Shown: in pieces, positions 55,719 to 64,000 of the stretch
Position numbering within the stretch: position 1 is the stretch's first letter
Layout of the letters: the number at the start of each line of letters is the position of its first letter
NCBI GenBank assembly: GCA_963784195.1
Contig: CAWARA010000013.1
Coordinates: 62,001 to 126,000, forward strand
Reading direction: 5' to 3'
Length of the DNA: 64,000 bases
DNA from: CAVQAH01 sp963784195
Lineage (GTDB): Bacteria > Acidobacteriota > Vicinamibacteria > Vicinamibacterales > 2-12-FULL-66-21
The notes under the pieces: model-generated
Told to the model about the DNA's origin: nothing
The model's database searches: none
The model's input: the letters and a program-made list of their open reading frames with translations, nothing else
Program-made: the position numbers and the translations under genes

Positions 55719-58466
55719 GTGCCCAGTTGTCCCGCCTGTGCGAGCCAGGTCGCGGCAAATTCGCGGTACTGTTCCGCCTGCGGCGCTGCGGTCACGTCGC
55801 AGCCCGCTGACCCCACCGTCACGAGTACCCAGGACAGCGTCACTGAACCAGTATCCGCGCCACCTTTGGCGGCGGCGGGGGTTGATGTCACGAGAACCTC
55901 GCCGTCACCCGCGCCAGCCACGCGTGCGACGACGCCCGCGGATGGCACCTCAGGGCACTTCGTGCCCGGTACCGTACTCGCGAGCCGTTATCGCATCGTG
56001 GCGCTGCTCGGGCGCGGCGGGATGGGCGAGGTATATCGCGCGGACGATCTGACGCTCGGGCAGACCGTCGCGCTCAAGTTCCTGCCCAGCGACCTCGCGG
56101 CCGATGCGGATCGCCTGACGCGGTTCCGCAACGAAGTACGCACCGCGCGCGAGGTGTCGCATCCCAACGTCTGCAGGGTCTACGACATCGGCGAAGCCGA
56201 CGGGCTGCAGTTCCTCTCGATGGAGTACGTAACCGGGGAGGATCTCGCGTCACTCCTGCGGCGAATCGGCCGGTTGCCTCGCGACAAGGGGATCGAGATC
56301 GCGCGGCAAATCTGCGCCGGCTTGCACGCCGCGCACGAACGCGGCGTGGCCCATCGCGACCTGAAGCCCGAGAACGTGATGATCGACGAGCGCGGCGACG
56401 TTCGCCTCGCCGATTTCGGGCTGGCCGGTGCCGCGGATCGACCCGGCAAGGGGATCGCCGGCACGCCTGCTTACATGGCGCCGGAGCTCTTCGATGGCCG
56501 CGCGGGCGGTATTCGCGCAGACATCTATGCGCTCGGTCTCGTGATCTACGAGATCTTCACCGGCCAGCGCATGTTCACGAGCCAGTCGTTCGCCGAGCTG
56601 GCGCGGGACCATCGCGAGCGTCCGCCATCGAGCGCGAGCCAGATCGTGCCGGACATCGACAGCTCGATCGACACGGTGATTCAGCGATGCCTGTCGAAGG
56701 ACCCGGACGCGCGCCCCTCGTCTGCGCTTGCGGTCGCGGCCGCCTTGCCGGGCGGCGATCCGCTCGCGGCGGCGCTGGCGCGCGGAGAGACGCCCTCGCC
56801 GGCGCTGGTCGCGTCCGCAGGCGGGGAGGGGATGGTCGCTCCGTCGGTGCTCATCGCGTCGCTGCTCTTCGTGATTGCGGGGATCGTGGTGTTCGCATGG
56901 GCCAGCGCCTTCACGCACCTGCTGAGCGTGGCGCCGCTGCCGCGGTCGCCCGACGTCCTGCGCGACCGCGCCAACGCAGTCGTGCGTGATCTGGGTTATG
57001 ACACGCCGCCAATCGATTCAGCGTCAGGATTCATGCTGTCCAATTTCGTGATGCACATGATTGAGCAGGCGAAGGCAGGATGGCCCTGGACCGACGCGGC
57101 CGCCGGGCGGCCATCGGCGGTGCTCTTCTGGTACCGGCAGAGCCCGGCTCCGCTCAGCGCGACGCGATTCTGGAGCGGCGGCCGCATCGACGCAGGCGAT
57201 CCGCTGCCGCCGGTATCCGGGATGATCGCGCTGCAGCTCGATGCGCACGGCCGCCTGCAGACGTTCGTCGCGGTCCCCGATCGCGAACAGCCGCCGACGA
57301 AGCCTGACGAGATCCCGTGGCGTCGGTTGTTTACAGCGGCGGGACTGGACGAGAAGCAGTTCACCAGCGTCGAGCCGGATGTGACGCCGCCGGTCTTTGC
57401 CGACCGACGCGCGGCATGGGAGGGCGTGTACCCGGACAATCCATCGGTACGCATACGGCTCGATTCGGCTTCGGCTTTCGGGCGTCCTGTCTATTTCTCC
57501 CTGCGAGAGCCGTGGACAGCTTCAGGCCTGATGCCGACCGACATGCCGAACTTGCCGAGCGCGGTGTGGCTGATGCTGATGTTCCTCCTGCTCGGCATTA
57601 CGGGCGCGCTGCTCGCCATCCGCAATCTGCGGCTCGGGAGAGTCGATCTCGCCGGCGCGACGCGTCTGGCGACCGTCCTCTTCCTGTTGCACGTGATGGC
57701 GAGCGCGCTGACGGCCGATTACCCGCATGGCGGATCTGAATTGATCACGCTCGTCACGTTGCTGATCGCCGAGGCGTTGTTCCTCTCGGCCCTGGTCTGG
57801 GTCGGTTACGCAGCACTCGAGCCGCACGTGCGACGCCGTTGGCCCGAGGCGCTGATTTCATGGGCCCGGTTGATCTCGGGCCGATGGCGCGATCCGCGCG
57901 TCGGCCGTGACGTCCTGATTGGCGTGACCACGGCCGTCGGCATCCTCCTGTGCATCGAGGCTGCCGATCAAATCAACATCCGGCTGGGGCTGATGTCATC
58001 GCTGTCGGTGACCACGCCGGAAATGCTCGATGGCTGGCGCTTTCTGATCGGCGGGCTGCTGGACAGGCCGATCGACGCCGTGTTGATCTCGTTCGCGCTG
58101 CTTCTCCTGCTGCTCGTGACGACACTCTTCGTCCGCAGCCGCAAGCTGGCGATGGCCATCGTCGTCGTTGCGTTTCTCGGGCCGCAGCTGATCGGCGGAC
58201 TGCTCCCCGTCGCAACCATCGTCGTCGCCGTCGCGGTGATCACGACTGCGGTGGTGATGTTGTCGCGGGTGGGCGTGCTGCCACTGATCGTGAGCCTGAT
58301 CAGCGGTCCTGCACTTGACGACCAACCGCTTCCGCTCGGGCTTTCGGTCTGGTTTGCACCCTTCGGATGGTTTGCCGCCGCATGCGTCGTTGCCCTGGCA
58401 TGCTACGGCTTCTACGTCGCCCTCGCCGGCCGGCCCCTGTCTGCAGGTTCGCTGCTCGACGACTAG
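55719..58466 (+). CDS. Zinc-ribbon Ser/Thr protein kinase with large membrane domain
   Basis: The 915-residue protein starts with a zinc ribbon (Cys4, Cys7, Cys18, Cys21). A Pro/Ala linker leads to a Hanks-type kinase domain (about 90-350): LGRGGMGEVYRA, catalytic Lys120 in VALK, HRDLKPEN at 212-219, DFG at 232-234 and APE at 254-256. A membrane helix near 385-405 is followed by an extracytoplasmic domain of about 200 residues and then some eight more membrane helices to the end. Most bacterial kinases have one helix and a PASTA or NHL sensor; this multi-helix C-terminus is unusual. It may sense membrane state. GTG at 55719. Confidence 0.86.
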   Translation: MPSCPACASQVAANSRYCSACGAAVTSQPADPTVTSTQDSVTEPVSAPPLAAAGVDVTRTSPSPAPATRATTPADGTSGHFVPGTVLASRYRIVALLGRGGMGEVYRADDLTLGQTVALKFLPSDLAADADRLTRFRNEVRTAREVSHPNVCRVYDIGEADGLQFLSMEYVTGEDLASLLRRIGRLPRDKGIEIARQICAGLHAAHERGVAHRDLKPENVMIDERGDVRLADFGLAGAADRPGKGIAGTPAYMAPELFDGRAGGIRADIYALGLVIYEIFTGQRMFTSQSFAELARDHRERPPSSASQIVPDIDSSIDTVIQRCLSKDPDARPSSALAVAAALPGGDPLAAALARGETPSPALVASAGGEGMVAPSVLIASLLFVIAGIVVFAWASAFTHLLSVAPLPRSPDVLRDRANAVVRDLGYDTPPIDSASGFMLSNFVMHMIEQAKAGWPWTDAAAGRPSAVLFWYRQSPAPLSATRFWSGGRIDAGDPLPPVSGMIALQLDAHGRLQTFVAVPDREQPPTKPDEIPWRRLFTAAGLDEKQFTSVEPDVTPPVFADRRAAWEGVYPDNPSVRIRLDSASAFGRPVYFSLREPWTASGLMPTDMPNLPSAVWLMLMFLLLGITGALLAIRNLRLGRVDLAGATRLATVLFLLHVMASALTADYPHGGSELITLVTLLIAEALFLSALVWVGYAALEPHVRRRWPEALISWARLISGRWRDPRVGRDVLIGVTTAVGILLCIEAADQINIRLGLMSSLSVTTPEMLDGWRFLIGGLLDRPIDAVLISFALLLLLLVTTLFVRSRKLAMAIVVVAFLGPQLIGGLLPVATIVVAVAVITTAVVMLSRVGVLPLIVSLISGPALDDQPLPLGLSVWFAPFGWFAAACVVALACYGFYVALAGRPLSAGSLLDD

Positions 58467-58532
58467 GGGCAGACTTACCTCCCGCGAACTATAATCGCGT
58501 GCTCCCGTATGTAACGCTCTGAGGACTCGACC

Positions 58533-59960
58533 ATGAAAATCGTCGTTCGCCTGATCGGTGTTTGCGCAATCTCGGCCGCCCTGTGCGCGTCGCAGGCGGG
58601 ACACGCCGAGGAGCCTGGCTGGCCCCAGTTCCGCGGTCCCGGCGGTGCTGGCGTGGCCGATCAGGCGGCGTTGCCCGAGCGCTGGTCGGCGACCGAGAAC
58701 GTCGCGTGGGTCGTCGAGCTGCCGGGTCGCGGCTGGTCGTCCCCGATCGTGGCCGGCGATCGCGTGTTCGTCACCTCCGCGGTGAGCCCGGGCACCTTCA
58801 AGGCGCCCTCCACTGGAATCTACGGGAACGACTACGCCGCCGAGCTCGCCAAGCAGGGCCTTTCGGAGGAGGAAGTGGTCAAGCGCGTGGTCGCCCGCGA
58901 CATCGAGCTGACCAGCGAGACCGGCGAGTTGAGCTACATGGTGTTCGCGCTCGATCGGCGGACCGGCAAGATTCTCTGGAAACAGGAAGCGCACAAGGGC
59001 ACGCCGTTCGGCGGACGCCACCGCAAGAACACGTATGCGTCCGAAACGCCGGCAACGGACGGCGAGCGGGTTTACGCCTCGTTCGGCGGCAACGTCGGAA
59101 TCTTCGCGTACTCGCTCGACGGCACCTTGATCTGGAAGCACACCTGGCCGCCGCAGCCGATCTACCTGGATTTCGGAACGGCCTCCTCTCCTATCGTGCA
59201 TCGCGGACGCGTCTACGTCCTGCACGACAACGATGGGCAGTCGTTCTTCGCCGCGCTGGACGCGACGACCGGCAAGGAGATCTGGACGGTCAAGCGGACC
59301 GACCTTGCCAGCCGCCTGGCATCGGGCTGGGCGACGCCCTTCGTGTGGGAAAACGGCACGCGCACCGAGATCGTGACGATCGGACGCGGGTTCGCGATCA
59401 GCTACGACACCGACGGCCGCGAGCTGTGGAGGCTGAAGGGCATGACGCAGGCGACACCACTCCCGGTCGCTGCCGATGGTCTGCTCTATGTCGGATCCGG
59501 CTCGCAGGGCGAAGCCAATCGTCCGTTGTTCGCGGTTCGTCCCGGAGCGAGCGGCGATATCTCCCTCGCCAAGGAGCAGACGAGCAATGAGTTCGTATCG
59601 TGGTTCCAGCCACGGCTGTCGGGATACACGCCGTCACCGCTCGTCTACCGCGGGCGCGTCTACGTCGTGAACGACAACGGCATCATGCAGGTCGCCGACG
59701 CCAAGACCGGCGTCGAGGTCTTCAAGGCGCGCGTCGGCGGTGGCGGCAGCACGTTTTCGAGCTCGCCCGTTGCCAGCCAGGGGCGCATCTATTGCCTGAG
59801 CGAGGACGGCGACATGTTCGTGCTGAAGGCTGGCGAGCAGTACGAGGAGATCGCCAAGAACAGTCTCGGCGAAATGAGTTTCGCCACCCCTGCCGCGGAT
59901 GCCGACGGCCTGCTGATTCGCACCCAGACCAAGCTCTATCGAATCGGGGTCAGGTCTTGA
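58533..59960 (+). CDS. Exported PQQ-like beta-propeller protein
   Basis: The 475-residue protein has a signal peptide (VVRLIGVCAISAALCASQAG) and the same first blade as its paralog at 20206-21553 (WPQFRGPGGAGVADQAALPE). Further blades include MVFALDRRTGKILWKQEAHK, IFAYSLDGTLIWKHTWPPQP and AALDATTGKEIWTVKRTDLA. As in the paralog there is no dehydrogenase core. TATAAT at 58490-58495 may be its -10 box. The stop codon and the last few codons (IGVRS) lie inside a REP-type repeat. Confidence 0.8.
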   Translation: MKIVVRLIGVCAISAALCASQAGHAEEPGWPQFRGPGGAGVADQAALPERWSATENVAWVVELPGRGWSSPIVAGDRVFVTSAVSPGTFKAPSTGIYGNDYAAELAKQGLSEEEVVKRVVARDIELTSETGELSYMVFALDRRTGKILWKQEAHKGTPFGGRHRKNTYASETPATDGERVYASFGGNVGIFAYSLDGTLIWKHTWPPQPIYLDFGTASSPIVHRGRVYVLHDNDGQSFFAALDATTGKEIWTVKRTDLASRLASGWATPFVWENGTRTEIVTIGRGFAISYDTDGRELWRLKGMTQATPLPVAADGLLYVGSGSQGEANRPLFAVRPGASGDISLAKEQTSNEFVSWFQPRLSGYTPSPLVYRGRVYVVNDNGIMQVADAKTGVEVFKARVGGGGSTFSSSPVASQGRIYCLSEDGDMFVLKAGEQYEEIAKNSLGEMSFATPAADADGLLIRTQTKLYRIGVRS

Positions 59961-60035
59961 ATCCGCACATTTTTCACGCGCCTGGGGTCAGGTCCGTCCG
60001 ATCGTGAATTTCGCTGGAATTCAAGACCTGACCCC
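59946..60035. repeat. REP-type fold-back, GGGGTCAGGTCTTGAAT arms
   Basis: GGGGTCAGGTCTTGAAT at 59946-59962 is mirrored exactly by ATTCAAGACCTGACCCC at 60019-60035; a third partial GGGGTCAGGTC lies at 59984. This sequence is familiar as a REP element of the kind moved by RAYT-family transposases. It supplies the stop of the PQQ-like gene. No RAYT gene is in the window. Confidence 0.85.
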
Positions 60036-60038
60036 TCC

Positions 60039-60067
60039 TTGACCTTCTCCCGTATGTAATCTACAGT
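60039..60067 (+). promoter_or_regulatory. Promoter and dyad of the second PadR gene
   Basis: TTGACC at 60039-60044 and TACAGT at 60062-60067 are 17 bases apart. TGTA-ATC-TACA at 60055-60065 is a small dyad overlapping the -10 box, a likely PadR operator. Confidence 0.5.
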
Positions 60068-60078
60068 AGGCTGGCAAC

Positions 60079-60429
60079 ATGAAGCGCGAACGCAGTGCGG
60101 CGTCAGACGATGCCCGGGACGTCGTGAAGGGCACGCTGGACATGCTGATCCTGAAGGCCCTCGACATCTCGCCAACCCATGGCTGGGGCGTGGCGGATCG
60201 CATCGAGACGCTGTCTCGCGGCGTTTTCCGGCTGCAGACAGGGACGCTGTATCCCGCGCTGCATCGGCTGCTGCGCAACGGATGGGTCGCGGCCGAGTGG
60301 CGCACCAGCGACAACGCGCGCCGCGCGCGCTACTACAAGCTCACGGCTGCCGGGCGCAAGCAACTGGACGAGGAACGCTCCTCATGGCTGCGCGCGGCCG
60401 TCGCGGTGAACCGAATTCTCGATGTATAG
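60079..60429 (+). CDS. PadR-family transcriptional regulator
   Basis: The 116-residue winged-helix protein has VVKGTLDMLILKALDISPTH, GWGVADRIETLSRGVFRLQT, GTLYPALHRLLRNGWVAAEW and ARRARYYKLTAAGRKQLDEE. It precedes an ADOP permease by 59 bases, on the same strand, as in the first PadR-permease pair at 8162-11157. It probably represses itself and the permease through the TGTA-N3-TACA dyad. Confidence 0.92.
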   Translation: MKRERSAASDDARDVVKGTLDMLILKALDISPTHGWGVADRIETLSRGVFRLQTGTLYPALHRLLRNGWVAAEWRTSDNARRARYYKLTAAGRKQLDEERSSWLRAAVAVNRILDV

Positions 60430-60484
60430 CACGTGGGCCCGTGAGCACGTCAGCACGTCAGCACGTCGCACGTCGCACGTGAGG
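60430..60484. repeat. CACGT iteration between padR and permease
   Basis: Several CACGT/GCACGTCA units (CACGTGGGCCCGTG, AGCACGTC three times, GCACGTGAGG) fill the 59-base space. They may pair in RNA and affect permease translation. Confidence 0.6.
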
Positions 60485-60488
60485 AACC

Positions 60489-63122
60489 ATGTCCTGGTTC
60501 GAAGGCATCCGGCAGCGAATCAGCGAAGCATTTCGGCCCGGTCGCGCCGATCGCGACCTTCAGGACGAGCTGCGCGATCACCTCGAACGCGAGATCGAAC
60601 GTCAGCTCGCGGAGGGCGTTCCGATCGAGGACGCACGTCGGCGCGCCCTGGTGCGCGCCGGAGGTTTGCATCAGGTGCGCGAGGCCGTTCGCGACGAACG
60701 GCCGGGCCGTATCGTCGAGGATGCCATCAGCGATCTGCGGGTGGCCGTCCGGGCCGCTCGCCGCAATCCGGCGTTCACGCTCGCTGTCGTCGTGTCCCTG
60801 GCGCTCGGTGTCGGTGGCACGACGGCGGTCTTCAGCGTCGTGAACGCGGTGCTGCTGCGGCCGCTGCCGTACGTCCAGCCGGATCGCCTCTACATGATGC
60901 GAGTCTGGTGGAACGATTTCTCCTCGACCCTGTCGCCGGCAGACTTCGTTGCGCTCGAGGAGCAGGGAACCGACGTCGCCAGCGTCGCCGCATACTTCCC
61001 GCCCGAGGACGGGTTCGCGATGGGCACTGCGGAAGGTCCGCAGTTGATCGATGGATCGACGGTGACGGCGGGGCTCCCGGGTGTGCTCGGAATTTCTCCG
61101 ATCGTGGGAGCAGGCTTCTCGTCGGTGCCGAATGCTCCCGAAGCGTTGATCGGTGAAACGCTGTGGCGGGAACGATATGGCGCGTCGCCCGACGCAATCG
61201 GCCAGCCGATCGTCCTCGACGGAGATTCGTACACCGTCGTCGGCGTCATGCCCGCCGGGTTCAACATTCCGGGACAACGCAACGGACAAGCCTGGCTGAA
61301 GGCGCTGAGCCGTCAGCCGACTCGCCGCGGGCCTTTCTATTACATAACGGTCGTGCGCGTAAAGGAGGGGAACAGTCCGGACGCGGTCGCGGCAAAGCTG
61401 ACGTCATCCGCGTCGGCATTCCTGCGCGAGCGCTTTGGCGTCGTACCGGACTGGCAGTACCGCCTGCGGCCTCTCCGTGACACGCTGGTCGGCGACATCC
61501 GTCAGTCGCTCCTGTTGCTGCTTGGCGCGATGGGGCTCGTGCTGACCATTGCGGTCGTCAACGTTGCGAATCTGTTTCTCGCACGCGGCTCGGCGAGAGC
61601 GAGGGAGATCGCCGTGCGCGCGTCGCTCGGTGCCGGACGCGGCCGTCTCGCTCGACATTTGCTGGCCGAATCGGCACTCCTCGGTGCCATTGGCGGCAGC
61701 GGGGGAATGGTGCTCGCCTACCTGCTGCTCAACCTGGCTGGTAAAGAAGCTGTTCGCGTGCTTCCGCGCGTGAACGAACTGCGCGCGGACACCGGGATGG
61801 CGCTCTTCGCGCTCGCGTGTGGCGTCGGCGCCGGCTTGATTGCCGGCATCGTCCCCGCGATCCGCGTTCCGTGGGGCAGGCTCGCGACGTTTCTTCGCGA
61901 GGGCGATCGCAGCGCGAGCTCGGGCCCGGTACACGGCCGCGCGCGACAGGCACTGGTCATCGCCGAGATCGCGCTGACGGTGACCGTCCTGACCGGCGCG
62001 GTGCTCCTCGCCAAGAGCATGATGCGCCTCCAGGACGTCAACCCCGGATTCCGTGCGGACGGGTTGGCGTCTTTCCGGATCACGTTGCCCGAGAACCCGT
62101 ACGACAACGACGAACGTCGCGCGGCTGTCATCGCGGCCCTCGAAGAACAGCTGCGCCGCGACGTCAATGCGTCATCTGTTGCGTTCGCGTTCTCGCTGCC
62201 GCCGCACCTGCTCGTCATGTCCAACAACTACACCGTCGAGGGCGCGGCCGTGGGCTCGGCAGGTGCGTCGGGCGTGGCTGAATGGAACGTCGTTTCCGAT
62301 CGCTACTTCTCCACGATGGGGATCCGGCTGATCGAGGGCCGGGACTTTGGATCCGTGGATCGCGCGGAGTCGCCGTCGGTCGCGGTCGTCAACGAATCTT
62401 TCGTCAGGCGTCACTATTCTGATGGCCGCGCAATCGGCAAGAGACTGAAGGGCGGCAACTGGGATCCATCGGATCCGTGGACGACCATCGTCGGCGTTGT
62501 CGCGGACGTTCCATACGGGAAGGGATTGTGGGGCGGTGCCGACATGACGGTCTATCGACCGCACTCGCAAAATCGCTGGGTGCAGTCCACATACGTCATC
62601 CTCAAAGCGCCAGGCGACGCATCGCGCATCATGCCCGCGGTGCAGCAGTCGGTGAGGAAGATCGACCCGAATCTTCCGGTGCGTGATTTCTCGATGATGA
62701 GCGAACGCATTCACACGTCCATGCTCGAGCCGCGCTTGCGCAGCGTTATCTTCACCATGATCGCCGCGCTGGCGCTGGCGCTGTCGATCACCGGAATCTA
62801 CGGTGTGATGGCATATCACGTCGCCCAGCGCCGCCGCGAAACCGCAATCCGCCGAGCCCTCGGCGCCCGCGTCGCCGACGTCGTCGGCCGCACGCTCGCA
62901 GCCGGCCTTCGCCTTACCGCCGCCGGCCTCGTCCTCGGGACCGTGGGCGCCCTGCTCCTGACGCGCAGCCTGTCGTCGATGTTGTTCCATGTCAGCCCGC
63001 ACGATCCCGCAACGCTCGTCACGGTCGCGCTCGTTCTGGCAGGTGCGTCCGTGCTCGCCTGCTCGGTCCCCGCCCTGCGCTCGTCCCGCGTCGATCCCGC
63101 AAGCATCCTGCGCGACGAGTAA
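60489..63122 (+). CDS. ADOP-family ABC transporter permease (MacB/FtsX type)
   Basis: The 877-residue protein begins with the ADOP helical extension (LQDELRDHLEREIERQLAEG) and has DLRVAVRAARRNPAFTLAVV at the first membrane helix, two MacB core domains and two FtsX blocks, ending SSRVDPASILRDE. It is unbroken and similar to, but clearly distinct from, the other permeases in the window. It follows a PadR regulator; no ATPase gene is adjacent, as usual for this group. Role in export or signalling is inferred from the family only. Confidence 0.9.
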   Translation: MSWFEGIRQRISEAFRPGRADRDLQDELRDHLEREIERQLAEGVPIEDARRRALVRAGGLHQVREAVRDERPGRIVEDAISDLRVAVRAARRNPAFTLAVVVSLALGVGGTTAVFSVVNAVLLRPLPYVQPDRLYMMRVWWNDFSSTLSPADFVALEEQGTDVASVAAYFPPEDGFAMGTAEGPQLIDGSTVTAGLPGVLGISPIVGAGFSSVPNAPEALIGETLWRERYGASPDAIGQPIVLDGDSYTVVGVMPAGFNIPGQRNGQAWLKALSRQPTRRGPFYYITVVRVKEGNSPDAVAAKLTSSASAFLRERFGVVPDWQYRLRPLRDTLVGDIRQSLLLLLGAMGLVLTIAVVNVANLFLARGSARAREIAVRASLGAGRGRLARHLLAESALLGAIGGSGGMVLAYLLLNLAGKEAVRVLPRVNELRADTGMALFALACGVGAGLIAGIVPAIRVPWGRLATFLREGDRSASSGPVHGRARQALVIAEIALTVTVLTGAVLLAKSMMRLQDVNPGFRADGLASFRITLPENPYDNDERRAAVIAALEEQLRRDVNASSVAFAFSLPPHLLVMSNNYTVEGAAVGSAGASGVAEWNVVSDRYFSTMGIRLIEGRDFGSVDRAESPSVAVVNESFVRRHYSDGRAIGKRLKGGNWDPSDPWTTIVGVVADVPYGKGLWGGADMTVYRPHSQNRWVQSTYVILKAPGDASRIMPAVQQSVRKIDPNLPVRDFSMMSERIHTSMLEPRLRSVIFTMIAALALALSITGIYGVMAYHVAQRRRETAIRRALGARVADVVGRTLAAGLRLTAAGLVLGTVGALLLTRSLSSMLFHVSPHDPATLVTVALVLAGASVLACSVPALRSSRVDPASILRDE

Positions 63123-63133
63123 GCCTCACGCCG

Positions 63134-63250
63134 GGATTCACGACGGTGTGAACGCGGGTTCATGACGCGGGTTCATACCGGGGTTCACGACCGTCTTGAA
63201 CCCTCGTCGTGAACCCTCGTCATGAACCCCCGCCCTGAACCTCCGTCGGG
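63134..63250. repeat. Family C repeat, copy 3, inverted arrangement
   Basis: Left part GGGATTCACGACGGTGTGAA, GGGTTCATGACGCGGGTTCA and GGGGTTCACGAC; right part TGAACCCTCGTCGTGAACCC, TGAACCCCCGCCCTGAACC. The right-hand units are the inverse of the left-hand ones, so the region forms a large fold-back. A TATAAT at 63256-63261 follows and may serve the peptidase gene. Confidence 0.8.
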
Positions 63251-63304
63251 CGTGTATAATTCGTCCCACCGCTCGGCCCTCGTTCCTGAAATCTGGAGGT
63301 CACG

Positions 63305-64000
63305 ATGAGGCATGCACTTATCAGTATTGGCGTCCTTGGGGCGCTCATGCTGCCCGCCACTCCCACCGTTGCGCAGACGCGCGAGGGCAAGAAGCTGCAA
63401 CTGGAGCAGTTCTTCGACATCGAAAGCGTCTCGAATCCCCGCATCTCACCGGACGGGACGCAGATCGTGTACACGCGGGGCTGGGTGGACAAGGTCAACG
63501 ATCGGCGCAGCTCTGGGCTCTGGATCATGAATGCGGATGGCACGAAGCCGCGATTCCTGACCAACGGATCGAATGCGATCTGGTCGCCAGACGGCACGCG
63601 GATCGCGTTCACCCGTGATGGCGAGCCAAATGGGTCACAGATCTGGGTGCGGTGGATGGACGCGGAAGGCGCCACGACGCAGATCACCCATATCGCGCAG
63701 AACCCATCGAACCTGGTGTGGACGCCGGACAGCAAGTCGATCGCCTTCACCATGCTGGTGCCGAAGCGCGACACCTGGCAGATTCGGATGCCCACGCGAC
63801 CCGAAGGCGCGAAGTGGACCGAAGCGCCGCGCATCGTCGAGAGTCTGACCTATCGCGCCGACCGTCAGGGCTTCATCGAGCAGGGGCTGAACCAGATCTT
63901 CATCGTTCCCGCTGAGGGCGGCACCGAGCGGCAGATCACCGACGGCCAGTTCGAATATGGTGGCGAGTTCGGCTTCACCAAGGATGGGCAGGAGATCATC
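63305..64000 (+). CDS. S9-family peptidase, N-terminal propeller (cut by window end)
   Basis: The 232 visible codons have a signal peptide (MRHALISIGVLGALMLPATP) and the start of a TolB/DPP4-type propeller: FFDIESVSNPRISPDGTQIV, IMNADGTKPRFLTNGSNAIW, SPDGTRIAFTRDGEPNGSQI, WVRWMDAEGATTQITHIAQN and TPDSKSIAFTM. This is the usual N-terminal half of acylaminoacyl- or dipeptidyl-peptidases of family S9; the catalytic Ser-Asp-His hydrolase half would lie beyond 64000. Start ATG 63305 has GGAGG upstream. Confidence 0.82.
   Translation, partial: MRHALISIGVLGALMLPATPTVAQTREGKKLQLEQFFDIESVSNPRISPDGTQIVYTRGWVDKVNDRRSSGLWIMNADGTKPRFLTNGSNAIWSPDGTRIAFTRDGEPNGSQIWVRWMDAEGATTQITHIAQNPSNLVWTPDSKSIAFTMLVPKRDTWQIRMPTRPEGAKWTEAPRIVESLTYRADRQGFIEQGLNQIFIVPAEGGTERQITDGQFEYGGEFGFTKDGQEII

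Noticed and set aside
59946..60035. Insertion sequence
   Set aside because: Only REP-type arms are present; there is no transposase frame between or beside them, nor anywhere in the window.

Overview
The window is high-GC DNA and most likely comes from an acidobacterium, probably of the Vicinamibacteria type. The best evidence is lineage style, not a marker gene: several very long MacB/FtsX permeases with the N-terminal helical extension of the acidobacterial ADOP group, two of them beside a PadR regulator, plus secreted PQQ-type propellers, DUF2911, DUF1223 and BACON proteins, a membrane Ser/Thr kinase, and intergenic spaces packed with fold-back repeats. No rRNA, tRNA, CRISPR array, phage module or transposase gene was found.

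Layout. 0-6.3 kb: a tandem duplication of an ADOP permease plus an AlkZ-related gene; a piece of alkB lies at the junction. 6.4-16.7 kb: GNAT acetyltransferase, MOSC remnant, secreted intradiol dioxygenase, permease with PadR, DUF305 protein, LVIVD-type propeller lipoprotein, aminotransferase and methyltransferase. 16.9-28.5 kb: eight-repeat BACON lipoprotein, small lipoproteins, PQQ-like propeller, gamma-glutamyltransferase-type hydrolase, GT87-like membrane enzyme, DUF2911-TPR protein, DUF1223 protein and a PEP mutase/isocitrate lyase family enzyme. 28.9-32.7 kb: ECF sigma factor with a membrane anti-sigma/DUF4349 protein, then mtnB-mtnD-mtnC of methionine salvage. 33-43.2 kb: acyl-CoA ligase, response regulator, second ECF sigma factor, DUF937, PPK2 kinase, a divergent XRE regulator/membrane pair around a clear palindrome, a pseudo-receiver/HATPase protein with a translationally coupled partner, small exported proteins and an OB-fold/cytochrome c' protein. 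43.3-51.2 kb: BlaI-BlaR1 pair, B12-radical SAM protein, gluzincin-type TPR protease, polytopic membrane protein, TPR lipoprotein-like protein. 51.2-64 kb: amidohydrolase fused to a CYTH-like domain, MATE exporter, zinc-ribbon Ser/Thr kinase, second PQQ-like propeller, PadR with a third ADOP permease, and the start of an S9 peptidase.

Two window-wide patterns matter for any reader. First, about 22 reading-frame breaks lie between 0.7 and 49.7 kb, nearly all reading as a single extra base in genes that are otherwise well conserved; from 49.7 kb on there are none. This looks much more like insertion-type sequence error than mass gene decay, so many genes below are given with joined coordinates across the break. 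Second, at least four distinct families of inverted or tandem intergenic repeats recur, several touching or supplying stop codons.

Functionally the window is a mix of envelope export (ADOP permeases, MATE), secreted beta-propellers and hydrolases, signal transduction (two ECF systems, PadR, BlaI/BlaR1, XRE, receiver proteins, Ser/Thr kinase) and sulfur/nucleoside salvage (mtnBDC, and 20 kb away a deaminase of the MTA/SAH type).
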